Source: Homoserinimonas sp.
Lineage (GTDB): Bacteria > Actinomycetota > Actinomycetes > Actinomycetales > Microbacteriaceae
Length of the DNA stretch: 64,000 nucleotides
Direction of reading: 5' to 3'
Assembly: GCA_023957835.1 (NCBI GenBank)
Contig: JAMLGP010000001.1
Location: 2,010,418-2,074,417, forward strand
Shown here: positions 1-10,071 of the stretch, one piece after another
How positions within the stretch are numbered: the first letter of the stretch is position 1
Layout of the letters: each line of letters opens with the position of its first letter
Notes under the pieces: model-generated
The model's input: only the letters and a program-made list of their open reading frames with translations
Database searches by the model: none
Told to the model about the DNA's origin: nothing
Made by a program: the position numbers and the translations under genes

Positions 1-678
1 GCGCGCAGATACGACCGGGCAAACACTTTGCTCTCGGCTGGGAACGATGTTCTGTGGCGCATCCAGACTGTTCGCGCGATCGCCCCGGTCAGGGGAGAGC
101 GGATTCTGGATATCGCCGCCGGTACAGGTACGAGTTCCGCGGCGATCGCAAAGTCTGGGGCAGAGGTCGTGGCTCTGGACTTTTCTGAAGGGATGATCGA
201 GGAGGGAAAGAAGCGGCATCCGAATCTGGAATTCGTGCAGGGTGACGCTCTGGATCTGCCGTTCAAGTCGGGATCCTTCGACGCGGTCACGGTCTCATTC
301 GGTCTGCGTAATTTCGAGGATCCGCGAAAGGGTCTCAAGGAAATGCACCGCGTTCTAAAACCCGGTGGTCGAGTGGTGATCTGCGAGTTCTCGAAGCCCC
401 CGCGGGCGATTCTCAAGGCGAGTTACGGTTTCTATTTGCAGCACGTCATGCCGAAAATCGTCGGCCTTGCCGGACTCAACAATGGCGCCTACGGCTATCT
501 CGCCGAATCCATTGACGAGTGGCCGGACCAACTGACGGTTTGCCAGTGGATGAGAGGGGCGGGCTTCACGAGGGTTGCCTATCGAAATCTCAGCTACGGC
601 ATAGTCGCGCTGCATCGCGGGCACAAGCCAGACAGGAAGCCGCGAATCGCCGGACTTTCGCGAAAGGCGGCGAGTTGA
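1..678 (+). CDS. menG: Demethylmenaquinone methyltransferase, 5'-truncated by window edge
   Basis: SAM-dependent C-methyltransferase of the UbiE/MenG family, catalysing the last step of menaquinone synthesis at the membrane. The frame is open from base 1 and reads ARRYDRANTLLSAGND, the family's N-terminal signature, so the gene starts upstream and the internal TTG at 28 is not a start. Visible motifs are the SAM glycine loop DIAAGTGTSS, DALDLPF, and FGLRNFEDP followed by LKPGGRVVICEFS. The stop TGA overlaps the TTG start of the next gene (TTGA), so the two are probably translationally coupled. The neighbour makes the polyprenyl chain that this enzyme's substrate carries. MenG rather than UbiE is inferred from the actinobacterial context. 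Confidence 0.93.
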   Translation, partial: ARRYDRANTLLSAGNDVLWRIQTVRAIAPVRGERILDIAAGTGTSSAAIAKSGAEVVALDFSEGMIEEGKKRHPNLEFVQGDALDLPFKSGSFDAVTVSFGLRNFEDPRKGLKEMHRVLKPGGRVVICEFSKPPRAILKASYGFYLQHVMPKIVGLAGLNNGAYGYLAESIDEWPDQLTVCQWMRGAGFTRVAYRNLSYGIVALHRGHKPDRKPRIAGLSRKAAS

Positions 679-1748
679 GCACCGATCTGGATTCCCGGCA
701 ATTGAGACGCCGTCACAAGCTCAAGTCCACCCTCGGACTCGGCGAAACCCTCTTTGCGTCCGCAGAAGAGCGCAAGTTTGCGCTCGCACTGGAAGACGGT
801 CTGCGACTGGTAGAAGAGGGATTGCGCAAGGAAATGACTTTCGCCGACCCGCTCGCCGACGTCACTGCACGATACCTGTTTGAGGCAGGCGGAAAGAGAG
901 TACGGCCCGCTCTGGCCCTGCTTACCGCACAACTCGGTCGGGGCAACACCCCCGAAGTGATCATTGCCGCACAGGCGATGGAAATCACTCACCTCGCCTC
1001 CCTCTATCACGACGACGTGATGGACGATGCAGAGGTTCGCCGGGGAGTTCCCAGTGCCCAGTCGGTCTGGGGGAATTCGGTAGCGATCCTAACCGGGGAT
1101 CTGCTTTTCGCAAGAGCGGGAAGATTGATTTCCGGACTTGGCGATCGCGCGATCGAGTTGCAATCTATGACTTTCGAGCGGCTCTGTCTCGGTCAGCTTC
1201 ACGAGACCATCGGTCCCCGTCCGGAGGACGACCCGATCGAGCACTATCTTCAGGTGCTTTCAGACAAGACCGGCTCCCTGATCTCAGCGGCCGCCCAAGT
1301 AGGGGCTATCTTCTCCGACGCCCCGGTCGAGTATCAGGAGCCGCTGCACGAGTTTGGTGAGAAAATCGGCGTCGCCTTCCAGCTGATCGATGATGTGCTC
1401 GATCTTTCAGGTGAACTTGAGGAGACCGGCAAGACTCCAGGCACCGATCTCAGATCCGGGGTCGCAACTCTGCCACTGCTTTATCTGCGGCGGCTGGCTC
1501 CGGAGGACCCTTCCGCGCAGAAGCTGCTCGATCGCATCGAAAAGGGTATTTACTCTGAGTCGAAGGACGATCCCGAATTCGAGGCAGCGGTAGTCGATCT
1601 GAGGGAACATCAGGTCACGAAGAAAACTCTCGAAGAAGCAAAGCGCTGGGCCCACGAAGGAGTGGACGCCCTCGAAGCACTGCCGAAAGGACCGGTTCGC
1701 AAAGCTCTTACACGCTTTACGGAGACCCTGGTCGAGCGTTCCAGCTAA
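675..1748 (+). CDS. Trans-polyprenyl diphosphate synthase (menaquinone side chain)
   Basis: All-trans long-chain prenyl transferase (357 aa) that condenses isopentenyl diphosphate onto an allylic primer. The first aspartate-rich motif is YHDDVMDD (D113, D114, D117), the second QLIDDVLD (D239, D240), with GGKRVRPAL binding the substrate near residue 75. The start is TTG 675, overlapping the menG stop and preceded by AAAGG; the frame stays open further upstream, but that would run deep into menG. Position after menG indicates the menaquinone tail as product. Chain length cannot be read from sequence; heptaprenyl to nonaprenyl is the usual range in such loci. Confidence 0.9.
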   Translation: MSTDLDSRQLRRRHKLKSTLGLGETLFASAEERKFALALEDGLRLVEEGLRKEMTFADPLADVTARYLFEAGGKRVRPALALLTAQLGRGNTPEVIIAAQAMEITHLASLYHDDVMDDAEVRRGVPSAQSVWGNSVAILTGDLLFARAGRLISGLGDRAIELQSMTFERLCLGQLHETIGPRPEDDPIEHYLQVLSDKTGSLISAAAQVGAIFSDAPVEYQEPLHEFGEKIGVAFQLIDDVLDLSGELEETGKTPGTDLRSGVATLPLLYLRRLAPEDPSAQKLLDRIEKGIYSESKDDPEFEAAVVDLREHQVTKKTLEEAKRWAHEGVDALEALPKGPVRKALTRFTETLVERSS

Positions 1749-1759
1749 GGGGTGGAGTT

Positions 1760-4572
<2,813 letters not shown>

Positions 4573-4604
4573 TCCGGTATCGAGAGAGGGCCTTGGGAGG
4601 CTTT

Positions 4605-5093
4605 CTAGCGGAAGTTTACGAACTGCAGGTCGACATCCAGCTTCGACTCTTTGAGCAGTGAAATCGTCGCCTGCAAGTCATCCCTGCTCTTCGAACTGAC
4701 CCGCAGCTCGTCTCCCTGGATTTGAGACTTCACCGACTTTGGAGCCTCATCTCGAATGATCTTGCTGATTTTCTTGGCGTCTTCCGAACTGATTCCCTAC
4801 TTGATCGAAGCTTCGAGGCGGTACTCCTTTCCGGAGGCGTAGGCGGAGCCGGTGTCGAGGCTGCGCAGCGAAATGCCGCGCTTGATGAGCCTGGATTCAA
4901 AGACATCCAGGATCGCCTTGACTCGCTCCTCGGTGTTCGCCTTGATCAGGATCTTCTCGCCGCTGTAGTCGATGTCGGCACCGACATTCTTGAAGTCGTA
5001 GCGCTGCGCAATTTCCTTTTGCGTCTGGTGGAGCGCGTTGTCGAGCTCCATCTTGTCGACCTTGCTAACAATGTCAAAGGTTGAATCAGCCAT
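4605..5093 (-). pseudogene. yajQ: YajQ family nucleotide-binding protein, interrupted by an in-frame amber codon
   Basis: YajQ proteins are small (about 160 aa) two-domain proteins reported to bind cyclic di-GMP or nucleotides. Reading leftwards from ATG 5093 gives MADSTFDIVSKVDKMELDNA and a typical first half. Codon 99 is TAG (plus-strand 4797-4799, CTA), where relatives have CAG (Gln, IKQGIS). The same frame then continues without error through [20 protein letters not shown] to [10 protein letters not shown] and a natural stop at 4605, giving 162 codons of normal length. One C-to-T change explains it. It may be a true nonsense mutation, strain polymorphism or base-call error. If translated as read, a 98-aa first half results. 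Confidence 0.85.
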
Positions 5094-5141
5094 GCCGCAA
5101 TGCTAGCCCGGCTCATTCGCGAGGGTCGACCTGCGGGCCCC

Positions 5142-5585
5142 TTAGACGATCGTGAAGCCCATCTCTTTAGCGACTGCGGCCTGCTCCTCGTCGCGGGTGG
5201 CGAAGCCGCACTCCTCTCCCGGCTCGTGGAGCTCGTCGAGAGCCAGGCGAGCGCAGGCGAGATGCCAGGCGTCCATAGATCGGATGCCGAATGAACGCAC
5301 GAGTTCGAGGGCAATTCGCTCGATCTCGGTTTGCTCAGCGTCGATCACCGATACGATTCCCTCGGTTTCTGAAAGGTCTGTGTCGAGTGCGTCCAGCAGG
5401 CTCTGCGAGTTGCGCTCTCCGCGTCTGGCCGCCCGGACCAGCGCCCCGCTGACTTCAATCCTTGTCCAGGACCCGGTAATGAACTGGTGCTCCGTGTTGC
5501 GCAAGACCGCCAAAGCTCTCTCGTGTCCGAGTTCATCAGTCAGGTAGAACCGACTGAGAATAGAAGACTCGACGTAGACGATCAC
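5142..5585 (-). CDS. PIN-domain ribonuclease, VapC-type toxin
   Basis: 147-aa PIN-domain protein, predicted to cleave RNA with Mg2+ bound by clustered acidic residues. The acidic set is E6 (VYVESS), E44 (RIEVSGAL), D105 (SMDAWHLA) and D132 (FATRDEE). Glu in place of the first Asp is known in many PIN proteins and need not inactivate. The GTG start overlaps the stop of the upstream antitoxin gene by 4 nt (GTGA), the usual layout for coupled antitoxin then toxin expression. The RNA target is unknown. Confidence 0.85.
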   Translation of the reverse strand: MIVYVESSILSRFYLTDELGHERALAVLRNTEHQFITGSWTRIEVSGALVRAARRGERNSQSLLDALDTDLSETEGIVSVIDAEQTEIERIALELVRSFGIRSMDAWHLACARLALDELHEPGEECGFATRDEEQAAVAKEMGFTIV

Positions 5586-5911
5586 AGAACTTCCCGCCAG
5601 TCCGCCTCTATTTCGTCCAGGATCGGCCCCACTCCTCGCATCGAGTCGAGGGCACGCTGACGAATGGCGTCCCGCTCCTCGGGAGTCAGTGGTGGCCGTT
5701 CCGGTTCCTTCGGTTGCGGCCGGTTGCGGCCAACTGTTCCGATCGCAATCAATTTCAGGCGCAGCCGATCGCGCCGCGAGAGCGACGACGGGTCAATGCC
5801 GAGCCCGAGAATGCGGGTGGCGAGCGCATTGACGGAGGTTCCGGAGGCGCGCGCCTGCTCGGCCAGGCGGGTGTGGAGATCCTCCGGGACTCTTAGCAGA
5901 AGCTGCTTCAT
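5582..5911 (-). CDS. Antitoxin of the PIN-toxin pair, probable ribbon-helix-helix
   Basis: 109-aa protein beginning MKQLLLRVPEDLHTRLAEQA, followed by ASGTSVNALATRIL. This beta-strand-helix-helix pattern is that of Arc/MetJ-type antitoxins. The C-terminal half is charged and proline-rich (PQPKEPERPPLTPEERDAIR) and is expected to wrap the toxin. I chose ATG 5911 over longer upstream starts because the domain begins there. TATCAT lies exactly 6 nt upstream on this strand, suggesting a leaderless mRNA and leaving the promoter within reach of autorepression. It diverges from the transglycosylase gene at 5983. Confidence 0.75.
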   Translation of the reverse strand: MKQLLLRVPEDLHTRLAEQARASGTSVNALATRILGLGIDPSSLSRRDRLRLKLIAIGTVGRNRPQPKEPERPPLTPEERDAIRQRALDSMRGVGPILDEIEADWREVL

Positions 5912-5982
5912 ACTCGAATGATAGCAGTCAACGGAAACGATAGCATCCTTGATTCTCAGGTGTTCGTGATCTGATTGCATTG

Positions 5983-6753
5983 ATGAGTCTTCGTGTACGC
6001 ACCTTCCTGTTTTCGACGCTCGGCATCCTCGTTCTTGCCATGATCGTCGGGGCATTGTTCGTCGTGCTCTCGCCGCGATTCAAGTCACAGGGGCAACCAA
6101 CAGCCGACGCGGCTCAGCGCGGCCCTGGTTACGCGCTCTCAGTCGCCGACCCTCCGAGGGCTGAAGCAGCAACCAGGCCGGGGGTTTCCGGTCTGGTGGA
6201 CGCTGACTGGGTTGAAGAGGTTGCTGCGAAAACTGGAATCCCTGCCAGAGCGCTCGCAGCCTACGCGGGGGCGGCTATCGTCAAAGCGGAAGGCATGCCG
6301 AGCTGCGGACTCGGCTGGACAACTCTTGCCGCAATCGGGTACGTGGAGAGTGACCACGCCAGGCATGGCGGTGCGGTGCTCGCAGATGACGGCTCGGTTT
6401 CCCCGCCAATCTACGGAGCGAGCCTCGACGGGCAGTCCACAGCGCACATCCCGGATTCGGATGCCGGGGCAATCGACGGAGACAAAGAATTTGATCGCGC
6501 GGTCGGACCCATGCAACTGATCCCGCAGACCTGGCGCAACTGGCACGTCGACGGCAGCGGAGACGGGGTAGAGGATCCGCAGAACATCGACGACTCGGTG
6601 GTTGCGACATCCAACTACCTCTGCCGGGCGAGCGGTGACATGAAATCCGAGTCGGGCTGGCGGGCCGGGGTTGGCGCCTACAACTCCTCCGACGCATATG
6701 TGCAGCTAGTTGCGGATGTCGCAAACCGCTACCTCGCAGACTCGCAGCAGTGA
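5983..6753 (+). CDS. Membrane-anchored lytic transglycosylase-like protein
   Basis: 256-aa predicted cell-wall enzyme cleaving peptidoglycan glycan strands. A hydrophobic segment at residues 8-29 is an anchor or signal. The SLT-like domain has TTLAAIGYVESDH with catalytic E122, then AVGPMQLIPQTW and GVGAYNSSDAYV, typical of actinobacterial soluble-transglycosylase relatives. Two cysteines (MPSCG and NYLCRAS) could form a disulfide. Start ATG 5983 is preferred to TTG 5980; no clear Shine-Dalgarno is present. It is divergent from the toxin-antitoxin pair and stands alone. Confidence 0.8.
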   Translation: MSLRVRTFLFSTLGILVLAMIVGALFVVLSPRFKSQGQPTADAAQRGPGYALSVADPPRAEAATRPGVSGLVDADWVEEVAAKTGIPARALAAYAGAAIVKAEGMPSCGLGWTTLAAIGYVESDHARHGGAVLADDGSVSPPIYGASLDGQSTAHIPDSDAGAIDGDKEFDRAVGPMQLIPQTWRNWHVDGSGDGVEDPQNIDDSVVATSNYLCRASGDMKSESGWRAGVGAYNSSDAYVQLVADVANRYLADSQQ

Positions 6754-6864
6754 CGCAACCCCGCTGGCTGTTTCGTCCGCGAACTGTGGCAATGAAGAGC
6801 CTCGAAGCACGCTATTCTTGAATCCTGTCTCCGGTCAGGTGAATACACGTGGCCGGAGCAGCTC

Positions 6865-6949
6865 GGCAAGTTACCCAAGCGGCCAAAGGGATCTGACTGT
6901 AAATCAGCTGGCGTTGCCTTCGGGGGTTCGAATCCCTCACTTGCCACCA
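6865..6949 (+). tRNA. tRNA-Tyr (GTA)
   Basis: Class II tRNA of 85 nt with acceptor arms GGCAAGT / ACTTGCC. The anticodon stem CTGA/TCAG frames CTGTAAA with anticodon GTA at 6899-6901. It has a long variable arm, a GGTTCGAATCC T-arm and an encoded CCA (6947-6949). The start codon of the next gene begins two bases after the CCA. Confidence 0.97.
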
Positions 6950-6950
6950 A

Positions 6951-7748
6951 ATGGAATCACTGGAAGAACTGGGCCAAATTGCCACTCGAGTGGCAACGGC
7001 CGCCGGTGACTTAATCCTCCAGCGTAGGCACGAAGGCGTTCGGGTAGCGGCGAGCAAGTCTTCTCTCGAAGACGTGGTTACTGACGCCGATCGGGAGTCC
7101 GAGAGCCTGATTCGATCGATGCTTTCGGAGTTGCGGCCAAACGACGGATTTCTGGGCGAAGAGGGCGGAAGCAGCACCGGCACAAGCGGGCTCACCTGGG
7201 TAGCGGACCCGATTGATGGAACCGTCAACTATCTCTATGGCATCCCGCAGTTCGCGGTAAGCCTCGCGGTAGTGGAGGGCGAACCGAATCCGGCCACCTG
7301 GCGAACCCTCGCCGGTGCAGTCGTCAATCCGTCTTCTTCAGAGGTGTTCAGTGCAACTTCGGGAACCGGGGCGAAGTTAAACGGTTCACAGATTGCAGTT
7401 GTGGAACCTGCAGGCTTCTCGCAGTCGCTAATCGGCATCGGCTTCTCCTATCTCTCCGGAGTGCGGGCCGAGCAGGCGGAAGTCCTGGCCAGACTGATCA
7501 CACGGGTTCGGGACATCCGAAGGATGGGTTCTTCAGCGCTGGATCTTTGCGCCGTGGCCTGCGGCAGGCTGAACGGGTATTTCGAACGGGAGCTGAAACC
7601 GTGGGATCACGCGGCGGCCGGGCTCATCGCGAGAGAAGCGGGAGCAGTGGTCTCGGGGATCGGAGAAGAGCCACCTGATTCCCGGATTTTCATTGCCGCG
7701 GCACCGAGCATCCATGACGAACTTAGGAGTCTTGTTCTGGTCGATTAA
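6951..7748 (+). CDS. suhB: Inositol monophosphatase family protein
   Basis: 265-aa Mg2+-dependent, Li+-sensitive-type sugar phosphatase. The family motifs are GEEGG (near residue 66), DPIDGTVNYLYGIPQFAVS (metal and phosphate site, near 85) and WDHAAAGLIAREAGA (near 214). The ATG at 6951 fits the family N-terminus (LGQIATRVATAAGDLI). Only one base separates it from the CCA end of tRNA-Tyr, so there is no room for a Shine-Dalgarno outside the tRNA. If tRNA 3' processing cuts the co-transcript, the mRNA would be leaderless. The true substrate may be inositol-, histidinol- or another sugar phosphate. Confidence 0.88.
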   Translation: MESLEELGQIATRVATAAGDLILQRRHEGVRVAASKSSLEDVVTDADRESESLIRSMLSELRPNDGFLGEEGGSSTGTSGLTWVADPIDGTVNYLYGIPQFAVSLAVVEGEPNPATWRTLAGAVVNPSSSEVFSATSGTGAKLNGSQIAVVEPAGFSQSLIGIGFSYLSGVRAEQAEVLARLITRVRDIRRMGSSALDLCAVACGRLNGYFERELKPWDHAAAGLIAREAGAVVSGIGEEPPDSRIFIAAAPSIHDELRSLVLVD

Positions 7749-7841
7749 CTGGAAATTCCGGGTGGTGAACTCACAGCAAAATGGGCTAGTCTTTACGAAT
7801 CCGTTATATGGATGCGCTTCGAGCGCGTTCGCAAAGGTGGG

Positions 7842-7881
7842 TTCAGGCCAGCGGGAAACTGCAGACGTGCTGGCTGTTGAA
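7842..7881 (+). other. Structured segment upstream of the M23 peptidase gene
   Basis: The 214-nt gap 7749-7962 holds a stem of TTCA-G-GCCAGC (7842-7852) with GCTGGC-TGT-TGAA (7869-7881), ten pairs with bulges. A TATATG box at 7804-7810 could be a -10. The leader of about 140 nt is long for this compact genome and may carry regulation of the cell-wall enzyme, but it does not match a riboswitch consensus that I can recognise. Confidence 0.35.
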
Positions 7882-7962
7882 GGGTGCCGAGAATTGGAAT
7901 TTGTTCAGAAATTGAGCGCCAGAGTTCGTTCGGCATACCCGAAAACGGAGATTGGCAGCTGA

Positions 7963-9042
7963 GTGGAAGAGTTTGACTGGGCCGACAGCAGGGGCGAGAG
8001 TGACTACTCGAGCCCCGATTCCGGCTTCGCCAGTCTCGGTCCGGCTCCAGCTGCAAACCCTGCTCAGGCCCTGACCAGGAGGGAGTTGAGGGAAAGGGAA
8101 AGGGCCGCTGAAGCGGTTTCTTCTGTACCCGAATTCACGGCACCAACTCCGTTCATGATTCAGGTTAGCCAGACGGCCACCTATGAGCAGCCCGCGGGCC
8201 GGGCCGGCAGGCGAATCAAGCGTGGGCAGTCAACCAAGGTTCCCCGTTCCCGCCGGCGCAGAGTCTCGTTCGGCACCGCCGTATCAACTCGTCCGACAAC
8301 CAGAGTCGCCGCTCGCGCTGCGGCTTCAAAGCAGTCGATGCGCAGGAGGATGCTTTCAAAGCTAATGAGCCTCGGCGCAATGGTAGGTGTCGGACTCATG
8401 ATGATTTCCACCTCTATTCCGGCCAACGCTTTCTTCAAAGTCGATCCGCTGGCATCCCTGCCGACAGAGTCTGTCGCCGCCAAGCAGGCCACTCAGGAAG
8501 TGATGGTCTCCGCGGATTCAGGATCGCTGACGCTTGTGCGAGACTCCTACACTGCCACCTCCTGGAAAGAGCAAGTCTTCCTGCGCTACGGAAGAAGTTG
8601 GGCATACACTCCGAACCCGAACGGAACCATTCGCTGGCCGTTCCCGATCGCGGTTCCGATTAGCGACGGCTTTGGCTGGCGCGCCTCCCCCTGCGCTGGA
8701 TGTTCCACCTGGCACAAGGGAACCGACTTCACCCCCGGCGTCGGTGCGATTATCGGCAATGTCATGGAGGGTGTAGTCAGCATGGTTGACGCCTCTCACG
8801 CCGGGCTCGGAAACCACGTCATCGTTGACTCGCAGTGGAAGGGCCACCTGATTCAAATTGTCTATGCGCACATGATGGACAACTCCTTCAGAGTCAAAGT
8901 TGGCGACCACGTCATGCCCGGCGACGAGCTCGGACTTGTTGGCAGTACCGGTCAGTCCACGGGCGCGCACCTGCACCTGGAGATCCACGTGGATGGGGTG
9001 CCAGTCGATCCGTTCGAGTGGCTGAAAGAGAACTCTTACTAG
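7963..9042 (+). CDS. M23-family peptidoglycan endopeptidase, membrane-anchored
   Basis: 359-aa protein with a LytM/M23 zinc metallopeptidase domain at about residues 225-355. Zinc and catalytic residues are visible as H251 and D255 (WHKGTDF) and H336/H338 (HLHLEIH). The N-terminal 130 residues are acidic then strongly basic (RSRRRR). A hydrophobic stretch at about 145-165 (GAMVGVGLMMISTSI) anchors or exports the domain. The GTG start at 7963 has GGAG 12 nt upstream, longer than ideal. It is likely a cell-division or remodelling hydrolase; cross-link specificity is unknown. Confidence 0.85.
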   Translation: MEEFDWADSRGESDYSSPDSGFASLGPAPAANPAQALTRRELRERERAAEAVSSVPEFTAPTPFMIQVSQTATYEQPAGRAGRRIKRGQSTKVPRSRRRRVSFGTAVSTRPTTRVAARAAASKQSMRRRMLSKLMSLGAMVGVGLMMISTSIPANAFFKVDPLASLPTESVAAKQATQEVMVSADSGSLTLVRDSYTATSWKEQVFLRYGRSWAYTPNPNGTIRWPFPIAVPISDGFGWRASPCAGCSTWHKGTDFTPGVGAIIGNVMEGVVSMVDASHAGLGNHVIVDSQWKGHLIQIVYAHMMDNSFRVKVGDHVMPGDELGLVGSTGQSTGAHLHLEIHVDGVPVDPFEWLKENSY

Positions 9043-9157
9043 CTAAGGTGCCTGCTGTTTCTGGATGCGTCATCCCGAAACCTTCTTGCGATCTGAGCGG
9101 TCCGGTTGGATGCTAGTCTCTTACGGTGCGCGTTTCGCCGTCTGGCGGAACCAAAGC

Positions 9158-9229
<72 letters not shown>

Positions 9230-9251
9230 CGATCATCCCACCGGATGACGC

Positions 9252-9325
9252 GGCTGGGTAGCTCAGTAGGTGAGAGCGCACGACTCATAATCGTGAGGTC
9301 GCGGGTTCGAGTCCCGCCCCAGCTA
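9252..9325 (+). tRNA. tRNA-Met (CAT), elongator
   Basis: Acceptor GGCTGGG / CCCAGCT pairs with G-U at 1:72. The anticodon stem CACGA/TCGTG frames CTCATAA, anticodon CAT at 9286-9288; T-arm GCGGG/CCCGC. No run of three G-C pairs in the anticodon stem, so it is not the initiator. A tRNA-Ile read through lysidine shares this loop, but neighbouring tRNA-Thr favours elongator Met. Confidence 0.92.
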
Positions 9326-9429
9326 CCGAGTAGCAGGTCTTTCTTGACCCCATCTTGTTGTGGATTACCTAAATTGGGTCGAGCCTCGACTTTATATAGT
9401 GATCGCCAGCGTTGGACGGCGGACCGACA

Positions 9430-9657
9430 TTGGGGCGATACTGGAGGAAGCATCCGAAAAAGGAACTTGAAGCGCTTCTAGGTGAGTTCCATGAAGCCGG
9501 ATGGAAAATTGAAGATCCACCTCAGTGCTACACAGTGAAATGTCCTTGTGGTGATCACATGAGGCAGATTCATCTGACGCCAAGCAATCCAAATTATGCA
9601 AATGACGCGCTAAAGTGGCTGTTTCGCCAAGAGTGCTATAAGAACGGGAGTAGCTGA
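9430..9657 (+). CDS. HicA-like small protein, probable toxin of a two-gene module
   Basis: 75-aa protein starting MGRYWRKHPKKELEALLGEF. The layout, a helix then HEAGWKIEDPP, a strand YTVKCPCG, then QIHLTPSNPNYANDALKWL, resembles the HicA mRNA-interferase fold (helix-GW-strands-His-helix), but with an added CPC pair. TTG 9430 is chosen because GGCGGA lies 6 nt upstream and a TATAGT box (9395-9400) places the transcript start near 9407. An in-frame TTG at 9412 is the alternative. The stop overlaps the ATG of the next gene by one base. This stretch is richer in A/T than its neighbours, suggesting transfer. Toxin activity is inferred from fold and pairing only. Confidence 0.55.
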   Translation: MGRYWRKHPKKELEALLGEFHEAGWKIEDPPQCYTVKCPCGDHMRQIHLTPSNPNYANDALKWLFRQECYKNGSS

Positions 9658-10007
9658 TGTTCCGCGCATCGTCGACAGTGAAGCTCGCCGTAGTTGGCCT
9701 AAACCGCGAACAGCTATCAGCGCTGTTTGACCTGCTCGGAAGCGAACTTATGGAGCGTCAAGGCGACAAGTCTTCCCTCCTGGATCACTCTGTGTCTATT
9801 GATTTGGGCCTCAGGGTCATTGAGATAGCGGTGACTACGGAGGCTAGAACGCAACGCGAAGCTGAGGCTCTGGCGAACTACTACATTCAAGACGTTGTCA
9901 CAGCAACCGGCGGGAACTACAAATCTGAAGAACCAGAGGTGCGGTCGTCGAAGCTTGCGACCCCTTTCAATGCTGACATCACGTCCCGAGAATTGATCTC
10001 GGTTTAA
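9657..10007 (+). CDS. Partner of the HicA-like gene, unknown function (possible antitoxin)
   Basis: 116-aa protein that I do not recognise. It opens MFRASSTVKLAVVGLNREQL and has a central amphipathic region with TEARTQREAEALANYYIQDV. No signal peptide or membrane segment is visible. Its ATG overlaps the stop of the HicA-like gene (TGATG), so the two are co-translated, as in toxin-antitoxin or two-subunit systems. Base composition is as AT-rich as the partner. The family's usual HicB motifs are not evident, so a new antitoxin type or an unrelated function remains possible. Confidence 0.5.
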   Translation: MFRASSTVKLAVVGLNREQLSALFDLLGSELMERQGDKSSLLDHSVSIDLGLRVIEIAVTTEARTQREAEALANYYIQDVVTATGGNYKSEEPEVRSSKLATPFNADITSRELISV

Positions 10008-10071
10008 GACCTGTCCTGATTGGAGCCGGGTAACTCGATGGGGAATACCCTGCTTTGTTTACAATGTCGGG

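Noticed and set aside
7693..7962. 89-codon plus-strand frame spanning the suhB end and the leader of the M23 gene
   Set aside because: No Shine-Dalgarno, overlaps suhB out of frame and has no recognisable fold; the region is better explained as an untranslated leader.
7800..7962. Cyclic-di-AMP (ydaO) riboswitch upstream of the M23 peptidase
   Set aside because: This gene context often has one in actinomycetes, and GAATCCG and AGCGGGAAAC fragments look suggestive, but the conserved GGGGGAACC, GGGGTGAAT and CAGCTAACC blocks are missing.
9252..9325. tRNA-Ile with lysidine-modified CAT anticodon
   Set aside because: The anticodon loop alone cannot exclude it, but pairing with tRNA-Thr in the conserved actinobacterial order indicates elongator tRNA-Met.
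9326..9429. Attachment-site duplication of the tRNA-Met 3' end
   Set aside because: No second copy of the T-arm/acceptor sequence and no integrase gene was seen downstream.
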